From Antennarius striatus (Eukaryota; Chordata; Actinopteri; Lophiiformes; Antennariidae): DNA of 64,000 nucleotides. Shown piece by piece: positions 38,224 to 48,867 of the stretch (its first letter is position 1; each line of letters opens with the position of its first letter). The position numbers and the translations under genes were made by a program. The notes beneath the pieces are model-generated. The model had not been told where the DNA came from. It ran no database searches and was given only the letters and a program-made list of their open reading frames with translations. The stretch spans positions 15,799,327-15,863,326 of the forward strand of contig NC_090791.1 of the NCBI RefSeq assembly GCF_040054535.1, read 5' to 3'.

Positions 38224-39173
38224 ACACCAGCCCTGATTCTACGCTGCCTCTCATCTGGTGTTAGTTTTGCCCGAGCCACTTGCATTGGCTTCTCCTCAGA
38301 AGTTGCAGTAGTCGGGACCACAGGCTTGTGAGGAGGGGATGTGCCGAATCTGCGTGGTGGGACACTGCGAGGGTGAGACAAGGTGGAAATATGGTGGCTG
38401 GAATGCTCCCTACGGCGCTCGCGGATTCGATTGTCCATTTTAATGGATGTCGAAATTAAAGAATCAAGATTTGCAGGATCTTCTTTTACAGCAAGTTCTT
38501 CCTTCAATTGTTAGGAAAGTCCATTCAAAAACATGCTCTGCAGAGCCAAATCATCCCACCCACTCTCGGCTGCTAGAGTCCGGAATTCAACTGAGTAGTC
38601 TGCGACACTACGAGTCCCCTGGGTTATTGAGAGGAGCCTCTTAGAAGCTTCTCTACCCTGGACAGGATGGTCAAAAACCTTTCTCAGCTCCTGTTCAAAG
38701 GTCATGTAATCATTACGAATCACCGGTTGGTTTTGCCATTTTGCAGCTGCCCATTCTAATGCCCTCCCGTGGAGAAGTCCCATAATGTAAGCAATTTTAG
38801 AATTGTCAGAGGCGTAGGTGTTTTGCTTTTGACTAAAAACCAGTGAGCATTGCAGTAAAAAACTCCCACATTTACCCATATCACCTGAATAATGGTCAGG
38901 GTCCGGAATGTGCACTTCTCTGAAGGACGGCGGTGGAGACTGAGGTGCAGCGGAGGCTTGAGGCTGAAGTGAAACAGGCTGACCTTGAATACTGGATGTG
39001 GAGAGTTTGCCGGCAAGTTCCTGGATCATAAAGTTGAGCTGTGAGATCTGGTCTTGTGAAGTCTTTTGACTCTCCAAGAGGCTATGTAGCAGCTGCTCAT
39101 GTTGTCCAAGTAGAACTCCTTGATTTGCAAGAGCCAGGCGGACGCGATCTGAATCCGTCTCCGCTGGGTCCAT
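38148..39173 (-). pseudogene. gag of the sushi-type element, interrupted
   Basis: The start is 17 bases from the LTR (MDPAETDSDRVRLALANQG). It contains the retrotransposon Gag/capsid region (about residues 60-220: HIPDPDHYSGDMGKCGSFL, GRALEWAA, FDHPVQGREASKRL). An in-frame TAA at 38508-38510 cuts it. The second half has a basic Pro/Arg-rich stretch and a zinc knuckle, CIYCGIQGHFLDTF, in which the last cysteine of CCHC is Phe. The frame then ends at 38148. Confidence 0.85.
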
Positions 39174-39177
39174 GTTG

Positions 39178-39188
39178 GCCAGTTCGTT
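39178..39188 (-). promoter_or_regulatory. self-priming primer-binding site of the sushi-type element
   Basis: Minus-strand AACGAACTGGC lies one base inside the 5' LTR. It is the exact complement of an 11-base stretch in the LTR transcript (34669-34679). The LTR copy at 39459-39469 has one mismatch. This is the Tf1/sushi self-priming layout rather than tRNA priming. Confidence 0.75.
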
Positions 39189-39639
39189 CTGTCGAGGTTT
39201 ACTGTAGGACCCAAACGCGCAGACGTCAGGTAAAAGGAAAAAATAGATTTATTTAACAATAAATGTGAAGCGATGATGAACCAGATGATCAGGCTGAGCA
39301 GGTAAATCGGCAGGAGAGGAGAAAACAAGCAGGCGTCTGGAAATGGTTGTAGTCCAACAGGCAACAGACCAGAACTGGAACACGGAGAGAACAGAGTTAT
39401 CAAAAAGTCAAGGTGCAAGTTCAAGTGAGCCAAGGTGTGGATACTGACAAGCAGTACAAACGACCTGGCGATGAATGGTGGAAAACTGGTCCTCATGAAG
39501 GTCTGGAGATTGGAGATTGGTCACAGGTGTGGTGCTCTGCTGCCAGCAACAGCCACACCCAGGTAGGTGGAAACTACGAGGGACTCGAGAGAGAGAGAGA
39601 GAGAGAGAGAGAAGCAACTGCAAATCCAGAGGCACAGAG

Positions 39640-41640
39640 GCTCTTTTTGTTTGTTTGTGTTTTACACACTGGCAAATCCTCACCGTTATCTAATTTAAAC
39701 TCCTGCAGTTACTGTTGGCTCAGCAGGAGGTGCCCACCATGTGAGCGGTGGTCAGACACATGGATGCCTTGTGAGAGGAGGATGAGAAGAGGAGGGAAGG
39801 ATGAGTCACTAATTCCTCTCACATTTGCAGTCCTTTTTCATTCAAGCAGAACTGTTGCTCCTAATTTTGCCTCACTGTTCACAAGATTCAAAAAGTAGTT
39901 TACAGTAGGTGCATTCATACAGTACAGCTTGTAGAAACAGTTATGTTATCAGTACAGGCTGTTGTAATTCAACTCTTGAAACACAATGTTTACTATTACG
40001 CAATTTCCTCCGGGATTAATAAAGTATCTATCAATCTATCTATAAACATTTAAATATTAACAAGATTTAATATTTAGAATCTCTGCCGAATCATCATTTA
40101 TCTGAGATCTGAGCCATAACTGAGCAAACTCAAACATGGTAGCAAGTAGAGTCAAACTGCTAAACAATAATATCTTCCATAGAGACCTGCTAAAAGTAAT
40201 ATTATTTATTAGACCAATAAAGTCTGGGGAAAAACTCTGAAAGTCCAAATGCAAAGTCTGTATCCAGATAAAGCATATAGTTTTAAAGTTTCAGCTTCAC
40301 ACATGTACATTAGAGTTCCAGCCTTATTTGTATATTCAGACAGAAAACTATAGACACAACAGCAAGAAAATGTCAAACTGCTCATATTTGTTTGTGCTGT
40401 GGAGTCTCTTGACTTTATTTTCTTTCCTCTACCCAGTGATCTTCTGTTCTTTAGAATTTGAAAGGTTACACTGCCACCTACTGCCCTGCTATGTACACTA
40501 TAGCTTTTGCAGGCTTTACATAGCTTTATGTCTGAACTTTCCAAAAGAAAAAGAAAAAGACTTGATTTTATCACAAAAATTCTCATGGAAATGAGGTCTT
40601 AAATGACCTTTTCCGGAAATGTTAGCATCTAACTCAGAGAATGAAGTAATGGAAAATAAATTGTGAAAGCTCTGCCAGTTTTGTAGAAATAAACAAAGGT
40701 GATATAAAGACAGGTTTTATTTGCAATGTTGTTGCCTGTTCTCGGTATAAAAAAAGATTCAATTTTTACAGTGGTTTGCAGGAAGCACAGACTTGGCAGA
40801 TTTACAGTGTATAAAGATCTATGATGAACTCTACAATTACCACAAACCCCGAGATTTCCCCTGGAAAGACAGAGAGCCTATAAATGCAGTGTTGGCATTA
40901 ACGCTGTGGGGATGTCTACAGTCACTGAAATCTGGTTGTCTCAGAGCTGTTAAACTTAATCCTGATATTCCACGTGTGTTCAACGGAGCCTCCGCCTGTG
41001 TTTTCTTTCTTTTTCTCTCCTCTCCGCATCTCCCATCCCAGCAGGACCAAATGTACACATTTTATGGGGTGATGAATAGCCTCACAGAAGGTTCATAAAC
41101 AGTAACCGTTCACAGATGGGCAATCGCTGTGCATCATCAGCATGATGTATGAAACATTTTCAGTCCACACACACACACACACACCGAGCACAAATTGAGC
41201 AAGATTCCGTGAATGGCTACTTCTTGGATGCCACGAGACAAAAGCAGTCATGGGGAACCCGGATACCACGTGCTGCAGCTCCACACAGTTTAGGAGAGAA
41301 TAGTGGGAGCAGAGGTCTGATAAATCACATGCACACAGGAACTAATCAGGATCAGGCATTGTTACCCACACTGAAAGAGCAAATTTTTTTTCTCACACCT
41401 CATAGACACCAGATCAGATTACAGATTATGTTTGGTACAACTCAGATTGACAAAATCCCGTATATACTATAGAACATTGATGTAAAATGTATGACATGCT
41501 TCTAGGAAGTTAGGACAATAAAAGTCTGCAGCCGTACCACCAGCTCTGTGAGACTTTAAAAAGCAGGTATCAAATGGATAATAATGGCCCCTCAAGGGTA
41601 TTTTTTGTTTAAAGCAAGCCATTACAAATTTGAAAACTGT
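39640..41640. other. spacer without recognised gene
   Basis: 39996-40041 is a short LINE tail (TTTCCTCCGGGATTAATAAAG, then TATC units). 40470-40520 resembles 63290-63345. A 101-codon frame at 40793-41095 has no recognised family. Otherwise nothing is identified. Confidence 0.5.
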
Positions 41641-42386
41641 CAATGATCACAAAAAACAGGCTACACCTGATAAACCAGGAGAAGAGAGATAGCCTAGCAG
41701 GCAGTGCAGCTTACTGTCATTACTGAATGATATGCAAAAGAAAAACATTTTACTCGCAAGACTGGTTACAAAAAAATGCAAAAACAATCACCCATTGGCA
41801 CCACAAAACCATACAGTTTCTCCAAAGGAGCCTTTCACATGATGCACCAGTACAGACAAGTATGCATATTGAGACGCACACATACTTGATTAAGTATGAC
41901 TCTTTATCACTGTATCCACAATTTTAGCCTACCCAAGTCTTCTGGCAAAGTTTGACGTACTAGTGTGTGTCACGTCAAACATATTTATTTATTCAGCAGA
42001 GAACGTGATGAGCTGTTTTTTAGTCCTACACGACTGAGCCATACGATAAATTGCATTTGCTGGAAATCGAACCCAGGCCTCCTGCACGGCAGGAGAGATT
42101 TTATATTCTATTCCAACGTTTAAAAGGTTTGGGTAGAAGAACAGTTAAGAAATGGAGTTAAATCAATTCACAATAACATAGCAATAACCATTTGCAATAA
42201 AGTTCATGGTCTGTAGAGAACAAAATCTTTGGACTTTGATCATCCCCTGATTAGTCCTAGACCCAAAATATTTATACGTTAAGTTTTCAGTAAAATACTC
42301 TGACTGTTTAGTTGGAATAATAAGATGTTTGGGATGTTTACACATTGACATTGTAATTTAGGCTGTCAATTAGTCAGTGCTACCTA
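41640..42386. repeat. block X copy of the CLPP 3'-flank segment
   Basis: Paralogous in order to 4920-6290 but lacking the tRNA-Leu-like region and the interspersed repeat at 6330-7012. This is where block X begins. Confidence 0.75.
42052..42115 (-). pseudogene. tRNA-Gly(GCC)-like pseudogene
   Basis: The minus strand reads TCTCCTGCCGTGCAGGAG around a GCC anticodon position, then GGCCTGGGTTCGATTTCCAG and AAATGCA. The B box is canonical. The 5' half is degenerate (GGAATAGAATAT for the normal GGTTCAGTGGTAGAAT). Confidence 0.6.
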
Positions 42387-42781
42387 TGTGGTGAGAGTGT
42401 TTTATCCAGCAAAATACCAAAATAAAACCAAGTACAAAGAGGATGGTCTACAGCCAAAACGGGAATTCTTTTATTGATTTTCAGATCATCAGTACAGATC
42501 AATCGGGAAACAGCCAGTGGACTTCATGTCTCATGACCCTTTTATATCCCCGCTGGTCCCTATTCTTGTGTATGTGAGAGGTGTGCGTGTCTTTTCTTGG
42601 GAAAATAGGAATCATTAGATTTCCAGGCGTACATCCAAATCTTTGTCATTTTCTAAAGTCATGATGACCCCCTTCCTGTCTTTCCTGTTTTTTGTACAAT
42701 TAGGTTCTTCGCTGCCAAACTAAAAATGTGTTTCCTCTTGATTTGAAGTGTGACCCAAACATGCATTATTTTGCTTCCACA
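42387..42781 (-). mobile_element. 3' LTR of an endogenous retrovirus
   Basis: 395 bp with TGTGG...CCACA ends. On the minus strand it follows a polypurine tract (AAAGAGGAGGGATTA, 42783-42797) and contains an AATAAA-type signal near 42470, as expected in R. No second LTR is found in the window. The inserted state is confirmed by the paralogous uninterrupted sequence at 7018-7050. Confidence 0.75.
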
Positions 42782-44035
42782 TAATCCCTCCTCTTTATGA
42801 GATTATCATAAACTACTTGTCGAAATAATGTATGGTGAATCAGCACGTCTGTCTGTATGTGTGTGACTAGGATTGGTGACACTGTAATATATGGCTGTGT
42901 GAACTCTAAATATAGTGATAAGTGAAAAAACATTCCATATACTGATATATGAACTTAACATGAATATACTAACATATCTGGTCATCTATTACCATTCCAC
43001 TGTTGGGGGTGAAAAACCTGGTGGCTGTTTTTAACCAGGAAAAGTCCCCCATCGGCCCCCTTCATGTTGGGCGACCTTACACAATGAATCCTAACAGATT
43101 GACCAGATACATCACACACTGAAATCATGTACTGGAAACACAGAAGTCATTCTAATAATTCTGAATTGTATGAATTAGATTACCTTTTCCTTTATAGAAC
43201 ACAACATTGAATATAGAATATGCATATATGATTTTCTTTAAAATATTGTTGACATAAAAGTGAATAAAAAATGATTAAAACAGAATGATTTAACTGACGA
43301 TAAAATTGATGATTAAACAATGGTTACACAGAATAGTAAGAATAATGTCATAGTGATATCCTGGTGATATATCCATGTGTGGTTATTGTATATCCATATC
43401 AGCCATTGTTCATCATTCTTTATAACAGTTCTTCCTCGTAGTTGGAGGTTGTGAACATATTTGGCATGTCCTCCCTCCTCTGCGTCTGAAGAATTCTGTG
43501 CACTAGTTCGTCAGCCGTTAGCATACTTAGCATTGCACTTCCTGTGTGTCCTTAATGAGGTTCATCCTCTTGTCCATTGCTCTCACACACCATTTCCTCA
43601 GGATAGGCACAATGCAACATGTCAATAAAGAGAATAGTATCAGTATTATCAGTACAATTGTCCCAGATTTAGCCAAAAACGGCTCCCCATTTTCCAAAAA
43701 TTTCCTCTAGCCCATCCCACTTAATGCTTCCACCCCTACCAGCATTGTCATTCTTTTCAAACTTCAAAGCTTCAAGTTTTCTCATAGCAAAATGTTCCAT
43801 CTTGTGACATGTTATTTGAGAAAAATGTACAGCAAAGGGTTCCAAACATTTTATACACTCAAAGGTCATCAAAAGCTGGTTACACACTTCTCTGTTGAGG
43901 TTTAAACACCACTTCCTGACCTCTCTCCCCAGTGTGGGCCTTTTGGTCCTCCACACTATCCCAATCGTCATAATCACTGGTCTCTATTCCAGTAATAGGT
44001 ATTGTTGTGGCTTCTGTATTAAACGGGGCTGACGT
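42782..44035 (-). pseudogene. endogenous retrovirus 3' remnant, probable env transmembrane part
   Basis: Between the LTR and 44035, the minus strand keeps a 102-codon Cys-containing frame (43669-43977) ending at a stop. Immediately downstream in another frame (about 43555-43668) a long hydrophobic stretch with a Cys pair and a basic tail is encoded. That layout fits an ectodomain stem, membrane anchor and cytoplasmic tail. The frames do not connect and the 5' part of the provirus is gone. The env assignment rests on layout; no family-specific motif was certain. Confidence 0.5.
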
Positions 44036-44904
44036 TTATTTTCTTTGACATATGTTTGACAGCACAATAGTTGTGTTTTTGACAATGAGAGCCTTGGACC
44101 CAATATAAAACACTGAAAACCGTTACGATACCCAGGAGAAGGGAGTTAGCCTAGCCGGTAGTGCAGCTCACTGTCATGACAGGAAGAAAGAAGATTGCAA
44201 ATCTTGTTGGACACTGTAGGAAAAAAATAGTTGGCGGGGCATCTCAAAATGAGATTACCTGGAAAACATTTTAATCACATGACTGGTTATCAAAAGAACA
44301 GACCCAAACTCTTTGTCTCGGTACTGTGTCTGGCAAAGTTTGATGTACTAGAATTAGTCAGGTAAAACATATTTATTCAGCAGAGAACGCGTTGAGCTAT
44401 TTTCTAGTCTGACACGATCGAGTCGAAAGGTAGTTTGCATTGGCCAGGATAAGATGTTTGGGACATTAATCTAGTTGATGTTGGTGTAAAATCATATACA
44501 TGAAGAAAGCATGTAAAACTTTATTTTTCACAAGTGTTTACAGATTTGTGTGTGTGGTAGTGTCCTGACTTCATTTGGTGTGACTGTGTCATTCAAACAC
44601 TAGATGTCTCCATATGTGCACATATAGTTTAAATGTATCCTTCATGCACATGGGCAGATTTTCACGATGGAGGCCCAGCTCCATACGAAAGTTCACCATC
44701 ATTGTGGATTATTTGCTCTGGTTGGTTGAAATACAACAACCATCTTAACCTTAAACGGGTTAACAGTTCAGCCGTTTGTTGTATGGTTTTAGAAATGAAA
44801 ACACACAAATGATCATGGTTAATGGTTGGCATGTTTTGTATGTATCTCAAATTTTTCTGACAATACTGTACTTGAAAATCTATCGTCATGTGAATAACTG
44901 AAGC
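44036..44904. repeat. block X upstream region, left part
   Basis: Paralogous to 7030-7920 (CACAATAGTTGTGTTTTTGAC onward). Interrupted at 44904 by the intact RTE LINE and resumed at 48049. Confidence 0.8.
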
Positions 44905-47900
44905 TTCTTCTTTTCCTTTCGGCTTTTCCCTTCAGGGGTCGCCACAGCGAATCAATTTCCTCCATCTAGCCCTGTCCTTTGAATCCTCTTCACTCACACC
45001 AACTATCTTCATGTCTTCCCTCATTACATCCATAAACCTCCTCTTTGGTCTTCCTCTAGGTCTCCTGCCTGGCGGTTCAAAACTCAGCATCCTTCTACCA
45101 ATATATTCACTATCTCTCCTCTGGACATGTCCAAACCATCTCAGTCTGGCCTCTCTGACTTTATCTCCAAAACCTCTAACATGTGCTGTCCCTCTGATGT
45201 ACTCATTCCTGATCCTATCCTTCCTGGTCACTCCCAGAGAGAACCTCAGCATCTTCATCTCTGCTACCTCCAGCTCTTTCTCCTGTCTTTTCTTCAGTGA
45301 CACTGTCTCTAGACCAAACAACATCGCTGGTCTCACCACAGTTTTGTACACCTTTCCTTTCATTTTAGCTGATACTCTTCTATCACACATCACACCTGAC
45401 ACTTTCCTCCACCCGTACCATCCTGCCTGTACACGCTTCTTCACCTCTTTTCCACACTCTCCATTGCTCTGGACTGTTGACCCTAAGTACTTAAAATCCT
45501 CCACCTTCTTGATCTCTTCTCCCTGTAACCTCACTCTTCCACTTGGGTCCCTCTCATTCACACACATGTACTCTGTCTTACTGCGGCTAACCTTCATTCC
45601 TCTCCTTTCCAGGACAAACCTCCACCTCTCTAGCTTCTCCTCCACCTGTTCCCTGCTCTCACCGCAGATCACAATGTCATCTGCAAACATCATAGTCCAT
45701 GGTGATTCCTGTCTAACCTCGTCTGTCAGCCTGTCCATCACCATAGCGAACAAGAAGGGGCTCAGAGCTGATCCCTGATGCAGTCCCACCTCCACCTTGA
45801 ACTCCTCTGTCACACCTACAGCACACCTCACCACTGTCCTACAGTCCTCATACATGTCCTGCACTGCTCTAACATACTTCTCTGCCACTCCAGACTTCCT
45901 CATACAATACCACAGTTCCTCTCTGGGCACCCTGTCATAAGCTTTCTCCAGATCTACAAAAACACAATGCAGCTCCCTCTGGCCTTCTCTGTACTTCTCT
46001 ATCAACATCCTCAGAGCAAATACTGCATCTGTGGTACTCTTTTTTGGCATGAAACCATACTGCTGCTCACAAATGCTCACTTCTGCCCTTAGTCTAGCTT
46101 CCACTACTCTCTCCCATAACTTCATTGTATGGCTCATCAGCTTTATTCCTCTGTAGTTGCCACAACTCTGCACATCTCCCTTGTTCTTAAAAATGGGCAC
46201 CAGCACACTACTCCTCCATTCCTCAGGCATCTTCTCACTATCTAAGATCCTGTTGAACAACCCAGTCAGAAACTCTACTGCCACCTCTCCTAGACACTTC
46301 CATACCTCTACAGGTATATCATCAGGACCAACTGCCTTTCCACTCTTCATCCTCTTCAATGCCCTCCTCACTTCATCCTGACTAATCTTTGCTACATCCT
46401 GGTCCACAACAGTCACCTCTTCTAGTCTTTGTTCTCTCTCATTTTCCACGTTCATCAACTCTTCAAAGTACTCTTTCCATCTTCCCATCACACTACTGGC
46501 ACCTGTCAATAGACTTCCATCCCTATCCTTAATCACCCTAACCTGCTGCACGTCCTTCCCATCTCTGTCTCTCTGTCTTGCCAACCGGTATAGATCAGTC
46601 TCTCCCTCCTTACTGTCCAACCTAGCATACAAGTCATCATAGGCTTCTTGTTTGGCCTTTGCTACCTCTACCTTCACCTTACGCTGCATCTCCCTGTACT
46701 CCTGTCTACTCTCCTCGGTCCTCTCAGTGTCCCACTTCTTCTTAGCTAACCTCTTTCTCTGTATGCACTCCTGTACCTCCTCATTCCACCACCAAGTCTC
46801 CTTATCTACTTTCCTTCCAGATGACACACCAAGTACTCTCCTACCTGTCTCCCTGATCACATTAGCTGTAGTTGTCCAGTCATCTGGAAGCACCTCCTGA
46901 CCACCCAGAGCCTGTCTTAACTCCCTCCTAAAAGTCATGCAACACTCTTCCTTTTTCAGCTTCCACCATTTCGTCTTCTGCTCTGCCTTTGCCCTCTTGA
47001 TCTTCCTCACCACCAGAGTCATCCTACACACCACCATCCTATGCTGTTTGGCTACACTCTCACCTACCACTACTTTACAGTCACTGATCTCCTTCAGGTT
47101 ACACCGTCTACACAAGATGTAGTCTACCTGTGTGCTCCTACCGCCACTCTTATAGGTCACTCTATGTTCCTGCCTCTTCTGGAAGAAAGTATTCACAACA
47201 GCCATTTCCATCCTTTTTGCAAAGTCAACTACCATCTGTCCTTCTGCGTTCCTCTCCTGGATACCAAACCTGCCCATCACATCCTCATCCCCTCTGTTTC
47301 CTGCACCAACATGTCCATTGAAGTCTGCTCCAATGACAACTCTCTCACTTCTAGGCAAGCTCTGCATCACTTCATCAAAGTCCGACCAGAATTTCTCCTT
47401 CTCCTCCAGCTCACATCCTACCTGTGGAGCATACCCACTAACAACATTGAACATCACACCTTCTATTTCTAGCTTCAGACTCATCACTCTATCCGACACT
47501 CTTTTTACCTCCAGGACATTCCTAACAAACTCCTCCTTCAAGATAACTCCTACTCCATTTCTCTTCCCATCTATACCATGATAGAACAACTTGAACCCTG
47601 CTCCTAAACTTCTAGCCTTGCTACCTTTCCACCTGGTCTCCTGGACACACAGTATGTCTACCTTCCTCCTCTGCATCATGTCAACCAACTCTCTACCTTT
47701 TCCTGTCATAGTTCCAACATTCAACGTCCCTACTCTTAGTCCTATACTCTTGGTGTTCCTCTTCTCTTTCTTCGAGCGAACGCACTTTCCTCCTCTCCTT
47801 CTTCGACCAACAGTAATCCAATTTCCACCGGCGCCCTGTAGGTCAACAGCGCCGATGGCGGTCGTTGTTAACCCGGGCCTCGACCGATCCGGTATGGAAG

Positions 47901-48034
47901 TCATAGGTTTGATTCGCATCTTTGATTTGGCAAAAGTTTTACGCCGGATGCCCTTCCTGACGCAACCCTCTGTATTTATCCGGGCTTGGGACCGGCACAA
48001 TAAGACACTGGCTTGTGTCCTCTTGCGGCTACAT
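44905..48034 (-). mobile_element. full-length RTE-type LINE with open frame
   Basis: 3130 bp on the minus strand between 14-bp target duplications TGAATAACTGAAGC (44891-44904 and 48035-48048). The unoccupied site is at about 7902-7916. It starts GTAGCCGCAAGAGG and ends CCGAAAGGAAAAGAAGAAG. Same family as 14211-17272, 48309-48867, 63513-64000 and the 5' fragments in B and C. The open frame and perfect duplications indicate a young insertion. Confidence 0.93.
44932..47919 (-). CDS. RTE LINE endonuclease-reverse transcriptase, intact
   Basis: About 995 codons from the first methionine within the element (47917-47919, MRIKPMTSIPDRSR) to a TGA at 44932. The apurinic-type endonuclease has GTLNVGTMTG, QETRWKG, GADFNGHVG and a terminal His in KQHRMVVC. 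The reverse transcriptase has LVPIFKNKGD, FVDLEKAYDRV, HQGSALSPFLF and catalytic MMFADDIVI. The C-terminal RRPRGRPKRRFMDVMRED region is complete. Both catalytic sites are present, so it may be competent. The open frame runs upstream into host flank as far as an ATG at 48064-48066; I prefer the internal start because the upstream codons are chance flank. Confidence 0.9.
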   Translation of the reverse strand: MRIKPMTSIPDRSRPGLTTTAIGAVDLQGAGGNWITVGRRRRGGKCVRSKKEKRNTKSIGLRVGTLNVGTMTGKGRELVDMMQRRKVDILCVQETRWKGSKARSLGAGFKLFYHGIDGKRNGVGVILKEEFVRNVLEVKRVSDRVMSLKLEIEGVMFNVVSGYAPQVGCELEEKEKFWSDFDEVMQSLPRSERVVIGADFNGHVGAGNRGDEDVMGRFGIQERNAEGQMVVDFAKRMEMAVVNTFFQKRQEHRVTYKSGGRSTQVDYILCRRCNLKEISDCKVVVGESVAKQHRMVVCRMTLVVRKIKRAKAEQKTKWWKLKKEECCMTFRRELRQALGGQEVLPDDWTTTANVIRETGRRVLGVSSGRKVDKETWWWNEEVQECIQRKRLAKKKWDTERTEESRQEYREMQRKVKVEVAKAKQEAYDDLYARLDSKEGETDLYRLARQRDRDGKDVQQVRVIKDRDGSLLTGASSVMGRWKEYFEELMNVENEREQRLEEVTVVDQDVAKISQDEVRRALKRMKSGKAVGPDDIPVEVWKCLGEVAVEFLTGLFNRILDSEKMPEEWRSSVLVPIFKNKGDVQSCGNYRGIKLMSHTMKLWERVVEARLRAEVSICEQQYGFMPKKSTTDAVFALRMLIEKYREGQRELHCVFVDLEKAYDRVPREELWYCMRKSGVAEKYVRAVQDMYEDCRTVVRCAVGVTEEFKVEVGLHQGSALSPFLFAMVMDRLTDEVRQESPWTMMFADDIVICGESREQVEEKLERWRFVLERRGMKVSRSKTEYMCVNERDPSGRVRLQGEEIKKVEDFKYLGSTVQSNGECGKEVKKRVQAGWYGWRKVSGVMCDRRVSAKMKGKVYKTVVRPAMLFGLETVSLKKRQEKELEVAEMKMLRFSLGVTRKDRIRNEYIRGTAHVRGFGDKVREARLRWFGHVQRRDSEYIGRRMLSFEPPGRRPRGRPKRRFMDVMREDMKIVGVSEEDSKDRARWRKLIRCGDP

Positions 48035-48048
48035 TGAATAACTGAAGC

Positions 48049-48308
48049 TAGTGGGGAGTAAAACATACTAAGACCTCAATTTTATGAAAATTAATTCTAG
48101 AAAGTTTTGTCACATCATAGTCAGAATCCATTTAAATTCACTCAACAGGTATAGCTCAACAAGATTAGAACATGAAAACTGATATTGACCCACAATCATC
48201 CACGAGGTTGGGCCCATCATGTATGTTTAGATGTTTACACCTAATTCCATTCCAATGAACACGATCAAGTTCAGCACAAGTTACATAATGAAGAATTTTA
48301 TCAGATAT
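48049..48308. repeat. block X upstream region, right part, truncated at a deletion
   Basis: Matches 7916-8166 and ends at AAGAATTTTATCAGATATT, directly joined to the middle of the RTE LINE 3' half. In blocks A-C this sequence continues into the ODC-like gene. Confidence 0.8.
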
Positions 48309-48867
48309 TAGAGTGTGGAAAAGAGGTGAAGAAGTGTGTACAAGCATGATGGAACGGGTGGAGGGAAGTGTCAGGTGTGATGTGTGATAGAAGAGTTTCA
48401 GCTAAAATGAAAGGAAAGGTGTACAAAACTGTGGTGAGACCAGCGATGTTGTTTGGTCTAGAGACAGTATCACTGAAGAAAAGACAGGAGACAGAGCTGG
48501 AGGTAGCAGAGATGAAGATGCTGAGGTTCTCTCTGGGAGTGACCAGGATGGATAGGATCAAGAATGAGTATCTCCAAATCCTCTAACATGTGCTGTCCCT
48601 CTGATGTAAAGTCAGAGAGGCCAGACTGAGATGGTTTGGACATGTCCAGAGGAGAGGTAGTGAATATATTGGTAGAAGGATGCTGAGTTTTGAACTGCCA
48701 GGCAGGAGGCCTAGAGGAAGACCAAAGAGGAGGTTTATGGATGTAGTGAAAGAGGACATGAAGGTAGCTGGTGTGAGAGAAGAGGATTCAAAGGACAGGG
48801 CTAGATGGAGGAAATTGATTCGCTGTGGCGACCCCTGAAGGGAAAAGCCGAAAGGAAAAGAAGAAGA
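48309..48867 (+). mobile_element. 3' part of an RTE LINE (ODC-deletion junction)
   Basis: Corresponds to 16733-17270 of the block A LINE (AGTGTGGAAAAGAGGTGAAG onward) and is followed by the same downstream sequence (TTTTTGAGCTATTTTAAATT). It carries a 36-bp in-place inversion at 48571-48606. The coding remnant covers only the LINE C-terminus. Confidence 0.85.

Larger units (their letters stand above)
34402..39634 (-). mobile_element. Tf1/sushi-type (chromovirus) Ty3/gypsy LTR retrotransposon
   Basis: A 5.2-kb element on the minus strand. LTRs are 34402-34831 (3') and 39190-39634 (5'), with TG...CA ends and near-identical sequence. The target duplication CAGAG is at 34397-34401 and 39635-39639. 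The empty site TCAGAGTCAGAGGCTC survives at 63271-63286 in block C. Gag, protease, RT-RNase H and integrase with chromodomain are encoded in order but broken. The polypurine tract lies at about 34832-34845 (minus GAGGGGGGGGTAC). Confidence 0.95.

Noticed and set aside
40793..41098. 101-codon open frame in the spacer after the sushi-type element
   Set aside because: No family recognised and low-complexity ending; no evidence beyond length.
45011..48037. Series of Leu/Ser/Pro-rich open frames on the plus strand
   Set aside because: Antisense shadows of the RTE LINE frame on the minus strand; the same shadows occur opposite the LINE at 14211-17272.
47920..48066. Treating the ATG at 48066 as the true start of the RTE protein
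   Set aside because: That codon and the next few lie in host flank outside the target duplication, so they are not part of the element.
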